Assembly (NCBI GenBank): GCA_015231175.1
Contig: JADGBZ010000006.1
Location: 28,631 to 92,630, forward strand
Source of the DNA: Magnetococcales bacterium
Lineage (GTDB): Bacteria > Pseudomonadota > Magnetococcia > Magnetococcales > DC0425bin3
Direction: 5' to 3'
Length of the DNA: 64,000 nucleotides
Positions within the stretch are counted from its first letter, which is position 1; the number at the start of each line of letters is the position of its first letter. Shown in pieces: positions 23,831-33,579 of this stretch. The position numbers and the translations under genes are program-made. The notes below the pieces were generated by a model. That model worked only from the letters and a program-made list of their open reading frames with translations, did not search any database and was not told where the DNA came from.

Positions 23831-24775
23831 ATGCCAAACAATTTCGAACATGGAAATAACAAAGAGGACAACGAAGGAACCGATCAAGCGGAAAAAGAGG
23901 GGAAGAAGAAAAAAAAGGATAAAAAGTCAAACAAGAAAAAATATTTGAAATATCACAAAGAATCAGCAGACAAGGGCAAGGATATTTCCACCGGTCTTTT
24001 TGAAAAAGAGATGGGCAAGCTGCAAGTGGAGTTGGTCAAACTCCAGGAGTGGATTCGACAAAAAGGTCTGCGGGTGGTGGTGATCTTCGAAGGCCGCGAC
24101 GCAGCAGGCAAAGGGGGTGTCATCAAACGCATCATGGAACGGCTGAATCCGCGTATCGTCAAGGTGGTCGCCCTCGGAACACCCTCCACCCGTGAAAAAA
24201 ATCAGTGGTATTTTCAACGCTACGTACCCCACCTCCCCACCAGTGGCGAGATGGTCATGTTTGACCGGAGTTGGTACAACCGCGCCGGCGTGGAACGGGT
24301 CATGGGATTTTGCACGGAAGATGAATATCGCGAGTTCCTGCGCTCCTGTCCCGAGTTCGAGCGCATGTTGACCCGGTCTGGCATCATCTTGATCAAATAT
24401 TGGTTTTCAGTGAGCGATGATGTCCAGGAAAAACGTTTTCAGGATCGGGTCAAAGATCCCCGCAAACGTTGGAAACTCAGTGATATGGACATGGAGTCCC
24501 GCAACCGCTGGGTTGAATACTCCCGCGCCAAGGATGAAATGTTCGCCCACACCGACATCAAACAAGCCCCCTGGTACGTGGTGGATGCCGACTGCAAAAA
24601 AAGGGCCCGTATCAACTGCATCACCCACCTGCTCAGCATGGTCCCCTACAAAGATCTGACGCCAAAGCCACTCAAGCTGCCGCCCCGTAAACCTAATGAG
24701 GGGTATGTACGCCCACCCATCACCGACCAGACCTTCGTCAGGGATTTCAACGCCCCGGAAGGGGAAACGAAATAA
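23831..24775 (+). CDS. ppk2: Polyphosphate kinase 2 family protein
   Basis: A 314-aa nucleotide kinase that uses polyphosphate to phosphorylate nucleoside diphosphates or monophosphates. It has Walker A EGRDAAGKGG, lid/Walker B FDRSWYNRAGVERVMGF and the class I-like segment WKLSDMDMESRNRWVEYSRAKDEMF. A very lysine-rich, disordered N-terminus (about residues 15-45) precedes the catalytic core, a feature often seen in polyphosphate-binding proteins. AAGGA lies 8 nt before the chosen ATG. An alternative in-frame ATG at 23789 would add 14 residues. It is convergent with the response regulator at 24809. Confidence 0.93.
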   Translation: MPNNFEHGNNKEDNEGTDQAEKEGKKKKKDKKSNKKKYLKYHKESADKGKDISTGLFEKEMGKLQVELVKLQEWIRQKGLRVVVIFEGRDAAGKGGVIKRIMERLNPRIVKVVALGTPSTREKNQWYFQRYVPHLPTSGEMVMFDRSWYNRAGVERVMGFCTEDEYREFLRSCPEFERMLTRSGIILIKYWFSVSDDVQEKRFQDRVKDPRKRWKLSDMDMESRNRWVEYSRAKDEMFAHTDIKQAPWYVVDADCKKRARINCITHLLSMVPYKDLTPKPLKLPPRKPNEGYVRPPITDQTFVRDFNAPEGETK

Positions 24776-24808
24776 AATCACACCCCGGCAGACACCCGCG
24801 CAAATACC

Positions 24809-25177
24809 TTACTTCGAGCCCTTGCCTGCCATCGCCTGCGCCAGTTTGTCCTTGTTGATGGGTTTCATGATAAACCCGACCCCCATGGCATCGGCACGCT
24901 GGCGCATCTTTTCCTGAACATTGGCCGTGACCAGATAGATGCGCATCTCCTTGTTCAGTTCCTGGAGTTTGGCTGCCAGATCGATCCCATTCATACCCGG
25001 CATATTGTAATCGATCAGCGCCAGATCAACGACATGCAGGGCAGCCTGTGCAAACCCGTCGTTGCCATCCTTGGCCTCGACAATCTTCCAATCAGGAAAA
25101 GCCTGGCCAAAAACGTTTTTCATCATCATGCGGGCCAGACTGCTGTCGTCCACCACCAAAACCGTCTTGCTGCTCAT
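24809..25177 (-). CDS. Single-domain response regulator (CheY-like)
   Basis: A 122-aa receiver with no output domain. The acidic pair is VDDS, the phospho-acceptor is Asp56 in LIDYNMPG, and the conserved Thr and Lys are in VTAN and MKPI. The ATG overlaps the stop of the upstream Hpt gene (ATGA), so the two are co-translated. It probably receives phosphate from, or passes it to, that Hpt protein in a relay. The cognate kinase is unknown. Confidence 0.9.
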   Translation of the reverse strand: MSSKTVLVVDDSSLARMMMKNVFGQAFPDWKIVEAKDGNDGFAQAALHVVDLALIDYNMPGMNGIDLAAKLQELNKEMRIYLVTANVQEKMRQRADAMGVGFIMKPINKDKLAQAMAGKGSK

Positions 25178-25605
25178 GGATCCCTCACACTTTCTGCCTC
25201 TGGCATGGCAAACTCCCCTGGCAAGGAGGCCACGAAATCGAGAATCTCCCTGTTGGCCAGTGCAACCTCATCGACCAAAACACCCCCCCACTCCCGAAGA
25301 TCGGGAGGAGGGACCGTGGCCGCAAGCTTTTCCAACTGCTCGGCAACCCTGCCCACACGCATGGCCCCCAACTGCCGACTGTTGGATTTGATCTGATGAG
25401 CTGCGGTACGAACAAAAGCGACCTGTTGCCGGGCAATGGCATCCCGGGCAGCAAGCGCTCGTTCTGTCATGGCCTGTAGAGAAACCTCAAGGACGTTGGC
25501 AAACTCCTCTTCCAGATCGCCCCGCAAACCCACAAGGACATTCCGGTCCAGAATGACAAAAGAGTCCAAGGCAATCACACCCACACTCTCCCCCCAAAAA
25601 TCCAC
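25174..25605 (-). CDS. Hpt phosphotransfer domain protein
   Basis: A 143-aa protein. The C-terminal half carries the Hpt helix AAHQIKSNSRQLGAMRVGRVAEQLE with phospho-acceptor His70, flanked by the usual Lys and Gly. The N-terminal 30 residues may form a small strand region. The start is GTG with GGAAGGA upstream. It is translationally coupled (ATGA overlap) to the single-domain response regulator downstream. Together they form a phosphorelay intermediate lacking its own kinase. Confidence 0.85.
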   Translation of the reverse strand: MDFWGESVGVIALDSFVILDRNVLVGLRGDLEEEFANVLEVSLQAMTERALAARDAIARQQVAFVRTAAHQIKSNSRQLGAMRVGRVAEQLEKLAATVPPPDLREWGGVLVDEVALANREILDFVASLPGEFAMPEAESVRDP

Positions 25606-25820
25606 TCGCCATCCTTCCCAGACAAGTTGTATAACACTTCATCGGGCGCGCATTCAATGCCAGGAATCATTGTGGCATGCAATCAAAGGCTTTTCCTCAG
25701 GCCTCCGCGACCCTGGCATGGGGCGCGAGCAGAGGGTTCGCACCCTTGGGAGACTTCCGTGGATGCGTCGCTGCGCGGGTCAGGGTCCATCACCATCCTT
25801 TCCGGGGGAAAGATGTCACC

Positions 25821-27332
25821 ATGTGGCAAGATTTTGTAGGTTTATTCGCAAAGAAAAAACCGCAGCACCCAGCCATCATCGATAAAATCAGCAACACCAC
25901 CTATACCTATCAAACCCTGGAGACCACCATCCAACGGTGGGGAAGCTACCTGCATGCCCAAAAAATCGGTCCGGGAGACCGCATCGTCTTCCTGGCCCCG
26001 GCCTGTGTGGAACATATCCTGCTGTTTTTTGCCTGTGCCAAGGTGGGCGCCATTCTGGTGCCGTTGAATCATCGGCTCCCCCCTGTGGAACTGGCCGACA
26101 TTCTCGATCTGGTCGAGCCACAACTGTTTCTGGGCGCCATCGACCCTCCAACCGGGCAAAATTTCCCCTATATCCACCTGGCTTCGATCGACATCTATGT
26201 CCCGGAATCTCCACCTCCGACGCATGTCGTGAACGATGACGACCCCATGCTGATGCTCTTCACCTCCGGTTCGACGGGAAACCCCAAGGGCGTTTTGTTC
26301 CACGCCGCCATGATCATGGCCAATATTCGCGCCACCGTTGATTCAGGAGTTTTGGAACCTGACGATGTCAGTATCGTCAACACCCCATTTTTTCATACCG
26401 GAGCCTACCACGTCTTTTTGTTGCCATTGCTCTCAATCGGCGGAACAATGCTGCTGTTTGACCGTTTCGACCCGGGTGGCGTCCTGCAAGCCGTCCGGGA
26501 AGAGGGAATCACCATTTTTTGGGCGGTCCCGACCATGTTCCAAGCCATTCACGATCACCCGGATTTTCCCACAACCCCATTTTCCCATATCCGATGCCTG
26601 TTGTCGGGGGGGGCCCCTTTGAGCGTATCCCTGATCCAGGCCTACCATGCCCGGGGAGTCCCCTTCAAGCAGGGGTTCGGCCTGACCGAAGTGGGTCCAA
26701 ACTGCTTTCTGCTGGATACGGATGCCTGTTGGCAACGACCGGATTCCATCGGCAAGCCCATGCGCCACTCCCGGGTCAAGGTGGTGGATGAGAACGACAA
26801 CCCGGTCGGTCCCGATCAGACCGGCGAACTGCTCCTGGGTGGACCCCACCTCTGCAAAGGCTACTGGCGCAACGAAGCGCTCTTCCAGGCATCCCTCCTG
26901 GAAGGCTATTTTCGCACCGGAGATCTGGTCCGGTTCGATCAGGAAGGTTTCTTCTTTGTCGTGGGCCGAAAAAAAGAGATGTATATCTCCGGTGGCGAAA
27001 ACGTCTACCCGGGAGAGGTGGAAAAACACATTCTGACCCACCCGGATATCACCCAGGCGGTCGTCGTGGCTGTTCCCGACCCCAAATGGACCGAAGTCGG
27101 TTTTCTTTACTATGTTGGCAAACGGGATGTCACCCTGAGGGAACTGCGCCAACATCTCGACAAACGTCTGGTCCGTTTCAAACACCCCCACCACCTGCAA
27201 CGTCTGGATGCCCTTCCCCTGCTGGCCAACGGCAAAATCAACCGAATGGGGCTGCGCGACATGGCCAATCGCACCATGGCCGGCGACGCATCAGGGCAAT
27301 CTCATGGGGCGCAGATGGCTCCATCCGCTTGA
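25821..27332 (+). CDS. AMP-dependent synthetase/ligase (acyl-CoA synthetase-like)
   Basis: A 503-aa ANL-superfamily enzyme that activates a carboxylic acid, most likely a fatty or aromatic acid, as acyl-AMP and then a CoA thioester. Signatures are the P-loop LMLFTSGSTGNPKG, GFGLTEVGP (A5), YFRTGDLVRFD (A7), GRKKEMYISGGENVYPGEVE (A8) and the catalytic Lys in NGKINRMG (A10). The chosen ATG (MWQDFVG) has GGGGGAAAG upstream; the earlier in-frame ATG at 25677 would add an unnatural Arg/His-rich leader. The substrate cannot be read from sequence. Confidence 0.88.
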   Translation: MWQDFVGLFAKKKPQHPAIIDKISNTTYTYQTLETTIQRWGSYLHAQKIGPGDRIVFLAPACVEHILLFFACAKVGAILVPLNHRLPPVELADILDLVEPQLFLGAIDPPTGQNFPYIHLASIDIYVPESPPPTHVVNDDDPMLMLFTSGSTGNPKGVLFHAAMIMANIRATVDSGVLEPDDVSIVNTPFFHTGAYHVFLLPLLSIGGTMLLFDRFDPGGVLQAVREEGITIFWAVPTMFQAIHDHPDFPTTPFSHIRCLLSGGAPLSVSLIQAYHARGVPFKQGFGLTEVGPNCFLLDTDACWQRPDSIGKPMRHSRVKVVDENDNPVGPDQTGELLLGGPHLCKGYWRNEALFQASLLEGYFRTGDLVRFDQEGFFFVVGRKKEMYISGGENVYPGEVEKHILTHPDITQAVVVAVPDPKWTEVGFLYYVGKRDVTLRELRQHLDKRLVRFKHPHHLQRLDALPLLANGKINRMGLRDMANRTMAGDASGQSHGAQMAPSA

Positions 27333-27395
27333 TCGGACGAGGCAGGAAGGGGAGTCGGAGTCCAGAAGGCAATATACGTCACGACAGCAGACGGA

Positions 27396-27659
27396 ATGAA
27401 GATCACCTACGACCCCGTCAAACGGGACAAGACCCTTGAAGAACGTGGTCTGGACTTTGATGACGCGCCTTTGGTGTTTGCAGGCCAAGTCCATCAACTC
27501 GCGGACATTCGACATGATTATGGGGAACAGAGAATGATATGCTATGGCTTCCTGGAGGGTCGTCTAGTCGTGGTTGGGTATGTTCAACGTGGAGAGACCC
27601 GTCACATTTTCTCGATGAGTAAGGCCAATGAACGAGAACAAGCGCGCTATCGGAAGTGA
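27396..27659 (+). CDS. brnT: BrnT-family toxin (RelE-like RNase fold)
   Basis: An 87-aa type II toxin. It has the N-terminal YDPVKRDKTLEERGLDFDDA segment typical of BrnT, then VGYVQRGETRHIFSMSKANEREQARY, which contains the conserved Arg-Glu-x-Arg and the terminal R-x-Y motif. It overlaps the antitoxin gene by 32 bases, the usual BrnT-BrnA order. In the family, BrnT cleaves mRNA and halts translation until neutralised by BrnA. Confidence 0.9.
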   Translation: MKITYDPVKRDKTLEERGLDFDDAPLVFAGQVHQLADIRHDYGEQRMICYGFLEGRLVVVGYVQRGETRHIFSMSKANEREQARYRK

Positions 27660-27900
27660 CTTGGTGAAGGTTGATGCGCATATCGTGACCTCAGAGGAAT
27701 ATGAAGACATTCCCGAGATGACCGATGGCGATTTTCAAAGAGGAGTTTGGCTGATCGGTGACCGTCAGGTCTCTCCAGAGGAAGGCAAGTCAGCCTTTCG
27801 TCAAACCTTGGGCCGTGGCCGTCCTGCTGGTAGCGACACGAAGGTCTCCACCATCGTAAGTTTCGATGCGGAGGTGATTTCGGCCTCATGTGATTATTGA
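27628..27900 (+). CDS. brnA: BrnA-family antitoxin, C-terminally shortened
   Basis: A 90-aa partner of BrnT. GRGRPAGSDTKVSTIVSFDAEVIS matches the ribbon-helix-helix DNA-binding part of BrnA (usual pattern GRPK...xxRxDxxVxxxF). The sequence then ends in SASCDY and a stop, where family members normally continue with a further 10-20 residues including a GWQ-type tail. A small frameshift or deletion is likely. BrnA normally autorepresses the operon as a dimer, so autoregulation may be weakened here although toxin binding could persist. Confidence 0.78.
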   Translation: MNENKRAIGSDLVKVDAHIVTSEEYEDIPEMTDGDFQRGVWLIGDRQVSPEEGKSAFRQTLGRGRPAGSDTKVSTIVSFDAEVISASCDY

Positions 27901-28174
27901 GTCACAGTCGGTAGCACACATTGACAAACAGCCCGTTCATGGTCATTGTGCCATGACCCGGATCCATTGTTTTCGGGGATCTCGACACCTTCTGTTTCGC
28001 GGATTCATACCCTGATTGCAGGTCTCGCGCCCCACAGCCTGTCCGGTGCGGGCGTCAACGCTGCGACACGGCATGGACAGAACCCACGAACCCGGAATTT
28101 ATTGAGGTTTCCTGTCCATGTGGAGTTGGGAACATCCGGGTTCCCTCTCCTGCCTTTACCGTGAAAGAGATCGT

Positions 28175-29743
28175 GTGACTGACTTTACTTCGCTTAATCT
28201 ATTACCGCCCATCCAACGCGCCTTGCAGCAAGCCGGCTACCAAACCCCCACCCCCATCCAGGAACAGGCGATTCCCATCCTCATGGATGGACAGGATTTA
28301 TTGGGTATCGCCCAGACAGGCACCGGCAAGACGGCTGCATTTGCCCTGCCTATCCTGGATCGCCTGGCACGAGAAAAACGGCAAGCCGGGCCGCGCGCTG
28401 CCCGGGTTCTGGTCCTGACACCCACCCGGGAGTTGGCGGCGCAAATCCATGCCAGCTTCATCGCCTATGGCCGTCACCTGGGGTTGACCAGTACGGTGAT
28501 TTTTGGCGGCGTCGGACAACATGCCCAGGTCCAGGCCATGGCCAGGGGCGTGGCCATCCTGGTGGCCACACCCGGACGCCTGCTGGACCTGTATGCCCAG
28601 AAACACCTCCGGCTGGATCGTCTGGAAGTTTTTGTCCTGGATGAAGCAGACCGCATGCTGGATATGGGGTTCATCCACGACGTGCGCAAGGTGATCGCCG
28701 CCTTGCCCCCCAAACGTCAAACCCTTCTGTTCTCGGCAACCATGCCAGAAACCATCACCGAACTGGCCAACGGCATTCTGCACCACCCGGCACGGGTCGA
28801 GGTGACCCCTCAGGCCACCACCGTCGAACGGGTCGAACAAAAAGTGTTTTTTGTGGAAAAAGCCAATAAAATCCACCTGCTGAAAAAAATTCTCGCACAA
28901 AAAACCGCCGACCGGGTCTTGATTTTTTCCCGTACCAAACACGGCGCCAACCGATTGGTCGAACAACTGGAGCGCGCCAATATCGGCACTTCAGCCATCC
29001 ACAGCAACAAGTCACAAGGAGCCCGCGAACGCGCCCTGGCACAGTTCCGGTCAGGAGAGATCCGGGTTCTCGTGGCCACCGACATCGCCGCCCGGGGCAT
29101 CGACGTGGCTGGCGTGAGTCACGTCATCAATTTTGATCTGCCCAATGAACCAGAAAGTTATGTTCATCGGATCGGACGTACCGCCCGGGCTGGCCGTGAA
29201 GGGGCTGCCATCTCCTTTTGTGACGCCACCGAACGCGGATACCTCCGCGATATCGAACGCACTATTCGCCAGACCCTTCCTGTCGAGGAGGAGCACCCTT
29301 ACCACGCGGATGCCGTCGCCAAAGCCTCCCTGGGCGTGTCCGTCCCAGCCCGTCTCTCCCGTGGTGGCCGCCCATCCACACAAAACAAGGGACATCGGCA
29401 GGACGCTTCCCGCCGCAACATCGCCGACTCCCCCGGAGACCGCACCAACTCCCCTCAACGCACAGCACACACCGGAAAAAAAGATGGCTCGATCGCCAGC
29501 AAAATTTTGACCCGGGCCACCGCTGAGGCACAATCCGAACGCCATCGGGAGGAGGAGATATCACCCCGGAATGGGCAAAGACCAAAAAAACGTTTGGTCG
29601 AAAGCAACCCGCAAGAAAACCGCCAACGTCCCTCCTGGACAAAAACCGGCAACAACGGAACCGCAAATCCCAGACAAAAAGAACGTTCCGCTCCGGTGAC
29701 CGGCAAAAGGGAACGCCAGGTTGTCTCAAGAACAGTCCCTTGA
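28175..29743 (+). CDS. rhlE: RhlE-like DEAD-box RNA helicase
   Basis: A 522-aa ATP-dependent RNA helicase. Motifs in order are Q motif [19 protein letters not shown], Ia [62 protein letters not shown] and [12 protein letters not shown]. After about residue 380 comes a long basic, low-complexity tail rich in Arg, Lys, Ser and Asn, likely for RNA binding. The start is GTG at 28175 with AAAGAGA upstream; the longer ORF lacks an RBS. It is likely involved in ribosome assembly or mRNA turnover, as in the family. Confidence 0.93.
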   Translation: MTDFTSLNLLPPIQRALQQAGYQTPTPIQEQAIPILMDGQDLLGIAQTGTGKTAAFALPILDRLAREKRQAGPRAARVLVLTPTRELAAQIHASFIAYGRHLGLTSTVIFGGVGQHAQVQAMARGVAILVATPGRLLDLYAQKHLRLDRLEVFVLDEADRMLDMGFIHDVRKVIAALPPKRQTLLFSATMPETITELANGILHHPARVEVTPQATTVERVEQKVFFVEKANKIHLLKKILAQKTADRVLIFSRTKHGANRLVEQLERANIGTSAIHSNKSQGARERALAQFRSGEIRVLVATDIAARGIDVAGVSHVINFDLPNEPESYVHRIGRTARAGREGAAISFCDATERGYLRDIERTIRQTLPVEEEHPYHADAVAKASLGVSVPARLSRGGRPSTQNKGHRQDASRRNIADSPGDRTNSPQRTAHTGKKDGSIASKILTRATAEAQSERHREEEISPRNGQRPKKRLVESNPQENRQRPSWTKTGNNGTANPRQKERSAPVTGKRERQVVSRTVP

Positions 29744-29777
29744 ATGTTTGTCAGCAATTGTGTAGTAACCTCCATTC

Positions 29778-29799
29778 GGCAAGGGCGGGCGCCCTTGCC
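29778..29799. repeat. 9-bp GC-rich hairpin downstream of rhlE
   Basis: GGCAAGGGC-GGGC-GCCCTTGCC is followed on the plus strand by eight A residues, not T, so it is not a standard terminator for rhlE. It opens the 427-bp gene-free stretch 29744-30170. Confidence 0.5.
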
Positions 29800-29809
29800 A
29801 AAAAAAAGA

Positions 29810-29935
29810 GGCTTGTGCATGAAAGCCTCTGTCAGGTAGTCATCCCCCTGGCTCCCGATGCGTAGTCGGGGGGTGAGTCGTTGCGATCCCGATCCGTTGC
29901 CGGGTGCTGGATTGTTACAAGAAACATAGATAAAA
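29810..29935. repeat. Dispersed repeat, degenerate copy D
   Basis: ATGAAAGCCTCTGTCAGG matches the core of copies A-C, and the 3' part (GTTGCCGGGTGCTGGATTGTTACAAGAAA) parallels the tail of copy A around 12365-12394. The middle is deleted. The rest of the 29744-30170 gap shows a small hairpin near 30095 and no supported gene. Confidence 0.6.
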
Positions 29936-30170
29936 AAACGTGGAAGCTGTACCGGGAGGGGTAACTTCTTGCTGTCGTTTGACCTGTAGAAACGTTGGAT
30001 GGGGGGGGCGGGACACGAATCAACGGTTTTGATGCGTTCGTTCCGGTCCATGTTTCGTCTACACAAATCCCGTGGATTGATCCGGATTCTTTCTCGGCTC
30101 CCGAGCCGGAAAATGTTTGGAAAAATCCCTGGATACCTGTCGGAACAACATCAATCCAGCGGAGGAAAAG

Positions 30171-30494
30171 ATGACGGAAGAACGTGGTCTTGAAACAGCG
30201 CAATTTGATCGGATCCTTGCAAATCCGAAGTATCACGAGCTGGTCACCAAACGCAGGCGTTTTGCCTGGCTCCTCTCCATCGTCATGTTGATTCTCTACT
30301 ATACCTTTATCCTGCTGATTGCCTTCCGACCCGAAATTCTTGCAGCCCCCTTTGGTGTGGGGATCATTACCGTCGGAATTCCCGTCGGGGCGGGGATCAT
30401 CGTTGCGGCGTTCATCCTGACCTGGATCTACATCGTGCGCGCCAATGGCTTGTTTGACAAGTTAACGAGCGAGATCAAGGAGATGGCGAAATGA
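30171..30494 (+). CDS. yjcH: DUF485 inner-membrane protein (YjcH-like)
   Basis: A 107-aa protein with two TM helices (about residues 30-51 and 60-88) and the family motif [22 protein letters not shown]. The chosen ATG follows GGAGGAAAAG; an in-frame ATG at 30117 lacks support. Its stop overlaps the actP start (ATGA). DUF485 genes routinely precede actP, and the protein is thought to assist or modulate the symporter. Confidence 0.9.
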   Translation: MTEERGLETAQFDRILANPKYHELVTKRRRFAWLLSIVMLILYYTFILLIAFRPEILAAPFGVGIITVGIPVGAGIIVAAFILTWIYIVRANGLFDKLTSEIKEMAK

Positions 30495-32191
30495 TTCCGC
30501 GCACTCTCATGCTCCTGGCAGGCACCCTCTCTTTCATACCTTGGGCCGCGTGGGCTGCAAACGTCCCACCAACCCCTCCCCAGCAAAAAATGAACGTGAC
30601 GGCCATCGTCATGTTCTTTATTTTTGTCGCCACCACCCTGGGCATCACCTACTGGGCAGCCAACCGCACCAAAACCACGAAGGACTTTTACGCCGCCGGC
30701 GGCGGTATCACCGGATTCCAGAACGGCTTGGCCATTGCCGGCGATTACATGTCCGCTGCCTCTTTTCTGGGCATATCGAGCATGGTGTTCGCCAAAGGTT
30801 ACGACGGTCTCATCTATTCGATCGGCTTTCTGGTTGGATGGCCCATCATTCTGTTTCTGATGGCCGAACAGTTGCGTAACCTGGGACGTTACACCTTCGC
30901 CGATATCGTCTCTTTTCGTTTGCAGCGCGTACCCATGCGCACGCTGTCGGCCTTTGGCACCTTGAGCACGATCACACTCTACCTGATCGCCCAGATGGTG
31001 GGCGCAGGTCAGTTGATTCAGACCCTTTTTGGCCTGCCCTATGCCTACGCCGTGGTCTGTGTAGGTACCCTGATGATCCTCTATGTGGCTTTTGGCGGCA
31101 TGCTGGCCACCACCTGGGTGCAAATCATCAAGGCGGTGTTGCTGCTTTCCGGCGCTTCCTTCATCGCTTTCGCCGCACTTTCCTACGTTCAGTTCGATCT
31201 GGAGCGTTTTTTCAGGGAAGCTGTGGAGGCCATCCGGCACAGCCCTCTGGCCGATCACAAAAAAATGGTGGCACAAGACAAAAATTTCCTCGCACCCGGC
31301 GGGCTGGTATCGGATCCCATCTCCGCCATATCCCTGGGTTTGGCCCTCATGTTCGGCACCGCAGGCCTGCCGCATATCCTCATGCGCTTTTTTACCGTCG
31401 GGAATGCCAGGGAAGCCAGAAAATCGGTATTCTACGCAACTGGGTTTATCGGTTACTTCTACATTCTGACCTTCATCATCGGCTTTGGGGCCGTGCTGCT
31501 GGTTGCGCCGAACTCGCACTACATGGATAGCGTCAAGGGCATTCTGGTAGGTGGCAACAATATGGCCGCCATTCACCTGGCCCACGCCACGGGAGGCGAC
31601 CTCTTCCTTGGATTCATCTCCGCCGTGGCCTTCGCCACCATCCTGGCGGTGGTGTCCGGTCTGACCTTGTCCGGAGCCTCCGCCGTTTCCCACGACATTT
31701 ATGCCAATGCCATCTGTAAGGGTCAGGCCGATGAAAAAAAGGAGATACTGATCTCGAAAATTGCCGCCCTGGTCATCGGTTGTGTCGCCATTTATCTCGG
31801 CATACAGTTCGAGAAACAAAACGTGGCCTTCATGGTGGGTCTGGCGTTTGCCATCGCCGCCAGCGCCAACTTCCCGATCCTTTTCCTCTCCATCCATTGG
31901 CGGGGGTTGACCACCCGGGGAGCAGTGATCGGAGGCACCCTGGGTTTGGTCTCCACGGTCGTCATGGTGCTGCTCTCCAAAACCGTATGGGTGGACGTGT
32001 TCAAATATCCGGCGCCGCTTTTCCCATACAAGGATCCGGCCATATTTTCCATGTCCCTGGCCTTCCTGGCCACCTGGTTTTTCTCCATCACAGATCGCAG
32101 CGAGCGCGCCAAGAACGAAAAGTTGGCCTACGAGGCACAACTCGTCCGGTGTGAAACGGGTATTGGCTCGGTCGGTGCCTCCAAGCACTGA
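30491..32191 (+). CDS. actP: Cation/acetate symporter (SSS family)
   Basis: A 566-aa sodium:solute symporter with an N-terminal signal-like segment and about 13 TM helices. Family signatures include [38 protein letters not shown] and [15 protein letters not shown]. It imports acetate and other short monocarboxylates. Translationally coupled to yjcH. An acyl-CoA-synthetase-like ligase lies 3 kb upstream but is not in the same operon. Confidence 0.93.
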   Translation: MIPRTLMLLAGTLSFIPWAAWAANVPPTPPQQKMNVTAIVMFFIFVATTLGITYWAANRTKTTKDFYAAGGGITGFQNGLAIAGDYMSAASFLGISSMVFAKGYDGLIYSIGFLVGWPIILFLMAEQLRNLGRYTFADIVSFRLQRVPMRTLSAFGTLSTITLYLIAQMVGAGQLIQTLFGLPYAYAVVCVGTLMILYVAFGGMLATTWVQIIKAVLLLSGASFIAFAALSYVQFDLERFFREAVEAIRHSPLADHKKMVAQDKNFLAPGGLVSDPISAISLGLALMFGTAGLPHILMRFFTVGNAREARKSVFYATGFIGYFYILTFIIGFGAVLLVAPNSHYMDSVKGILVGGNNMAAIHLAHATGGDLFLGFISAVAFATILAVVSGLTLSGASAVSHDIYANAICKGQADEKKEILISKIAALVIGCVAIYLGIQFEKQNVAFMVGLAFAIAASANFPILFLSIHWRGLTTRGAVIGGTLGLVSTVVMVLLSKTVWVDVFKYPAPLFPYKDPAIFSMSLAFLATWFFSITDRSERAKNEKLAYEAQLVRCETGIGSVGASKH

Positions 32192-32248
32192 GCAGAGTGG
32201 CCTGCAATCGGGTTGGTGAAAAAATAAGAATTCTCGGTTTTTTTGCAC

Positions 32249-32275
32249 CGCCCTGCAATAATTTCTTGCAGGGCG
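32249..32275. other. Perfect 10-bp inverted repeat after actP
   Basis: CGCCCTGCAA-TAATTTC-TTGCAGGGCG, 58 bp past the actP stop. No T-run follows on either strand. It could protect the 3' end of the actP mRNA or be a protein-binding site. It lies in the 425-bp gene-free gap 32192-32616. Confidence 0.55.
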
Positions 32276-32378
32276 CAAAGTGAAGGAGTAAACTCCAGAG
32301 AATTCCGAATTGTGTATGCTGTAAGTCGCCTTTTGTTCCAGGGGTGTTTTTCCCCCTCTTGGATGTCCCTGTTCTTGC

Positions 32379-32413
32379 AAACCCGCCCGGAGCGTTCCGT
32401 GGCGGGTTTTTTT
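32379..32413 (+). terminator. Rho-independent terminator between actP and the phage-like cassette
   Basis: An AACCCGCC stem and its GGCGGGTT complement enclose a 13-nt loop and are followed by TTTTTG. It is a convincing intrinsic terminator reading rightwards, 188 bp beyond actP and 204 bp before the next gene. It isolates the phage-like genes from actP transcription, or it ends a short untranslated RNA. Confidence 0.75.
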
Positions 32414-32616
32414 GTGCCCACTTTGTCATCAACCCGCACCGAAACAAAAAAATTCAGATCACTGTTCAGCACCCTTTCAAGTGCATTTTGTCTCCACGGC
32501 GGGTTGTTGCATACCGGAAAGGAGGTGCGCACTGGCATGGCGCCGGTCGCAAAAATGAGAGTTGAGAAGCGTTTAAAAACATATGTTTAAACCGAAAACA
32601 AAGGAGTCAGGTCAAG

Positions 32617-33579
32617 ATGAGCAACAAAAAACGTGCACTTGTGTCCGTACAACATTCACAAACACAAAACCAGACGCAAACGCATCGAGGGTCTGGACAA
32701 GGACAGAAGCAAAGTCATAGGCCGGATCCGCAGCTGCAAGGAGAGGAACAGGAACAGGATTTTGGAAAAATGGTTGGTGAGTTCCGCGCCAAAAAAAGAA
32801 ACAAATCCCGGGGAAACAACGTCCCTGATCAAGCCCATGCGTACCACAACCCGAACGATGGGGCAAACAACACCCAAGCCGGCACGGCACGTCTTGGAGA
32901 TGAAACACTCCATAATTGGGACGAGGCATTGGATCATCTGCGGCAGGAATACGTCGACCTGATGCACAAATACAACTCCCATATCGGTCGATTGCGCAAA
33001 CAAAACGACCAACTACTCGCACAAAGCCAAAACCTTCACCCGACCAACCTGTCAGCGCAACCATCCGGCAACCATCGTTACCCCTGGGCAGACGCATGGA
33101 AACAAATGCAAAAACAAGGGCACTACCGGGATCTGCTGGGTCCGCTGGAATCGCGGCTGCACTATCTGGAAGAGTGGCTGCAAGCTGTGACCCAGTTTGC
33201 CAAATCCCAGCATGAGTGCAACAAACTGGAACGGGAGCACCCTGACTATGGCGATATTGCCAACGATCAGGATTTTCATGCCTGGTTGGAACGGCAACCT
33301 TCTCCCATTCGCGAGGTGGTGGAACGCAATGCCCACTGGATCAACAACAGCGGTGATGTGATCTGGCTGTTGAAGGAGTACAAGGCCTTCCGGGATGAGG
33401 GCAAAACCGCTCAGGACCAAAAAGACAAGCAGTTGCAGGAACGCAGGGCACTTCAGGTCCAGTCCGGGGCAGCCGTTCCCAGTCGCGGCCCGGGCACCGG
33501 CGAGAATCTGCCGGATACCTTTGGCAAACAAGTCGCCTATTTTCGCCAACAACTGCGCACGAAAGGACGTGCCAAATGA
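32617..33579 (+). CDS. Phage scaffold-like protein
   Basis: A 320-aa hydrophilic protein. Residues 1-110 are Gln/Asn/Lys-rich and disordered, and about 105-205 are coiled coil. The region HPDYGDIANDQDFHAWLERQ followed by WLLKEYKAF resembles the C-terminal part of podovirus scaffold/head-assembly proteins, which have an HPD...F..WL..Q pattern. The assignment is by pattern memory and modest. It is the first of four co-oriented genes and overlaps the next by ATGA. An AAAGGAG box lies slightly far upstream (about 11 nt). It has the same CAA/AAA-rich codon style as the following three genes. Confidence 0.55.
   Translation: MSNKKRALVSVQHSQTQNQTQTHRGSGQGQKQSHRPDPQLQGEEQEQDFGKMVGEFRAKKRNKSRGNNVPDQAHAYHNPNDGANNTQAGTARLGDETLHNWDEALDHLRQEYVDLMHKYNSHIGRLRKQNDQLLAQSQNLHPTNLSAQPSGNHRYPWADAWKQMQKQGHYRDLLGPLESRLHYLEEWLQAVTQFAKSQHECNKLEREHPDYGDIANDQDFHAWLERQPSPIREVVERNAHWINNSGDVIWLLKEYKAFRDEGKTAQDQKDKQLQERRALQVQSGAAVPSRGPGTGENLPDTFGKQVAYFRQQLRTKGRAK

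Noticed and set aside
29778..29807. Hairpin followed by A-run as rhlE terminator
   Set aside because: The run following the stem is A on the coding strand, not T, so it does not meet the intrinsic-terminator pattern for rhlE.
30428..32380. 650-aa minus-strand ORF opposite yjcH-actP
   Set aside because: It is His/Gly/Gln-rich shadow sequence; the plus strand encodes an unmistakable SSS symporter.
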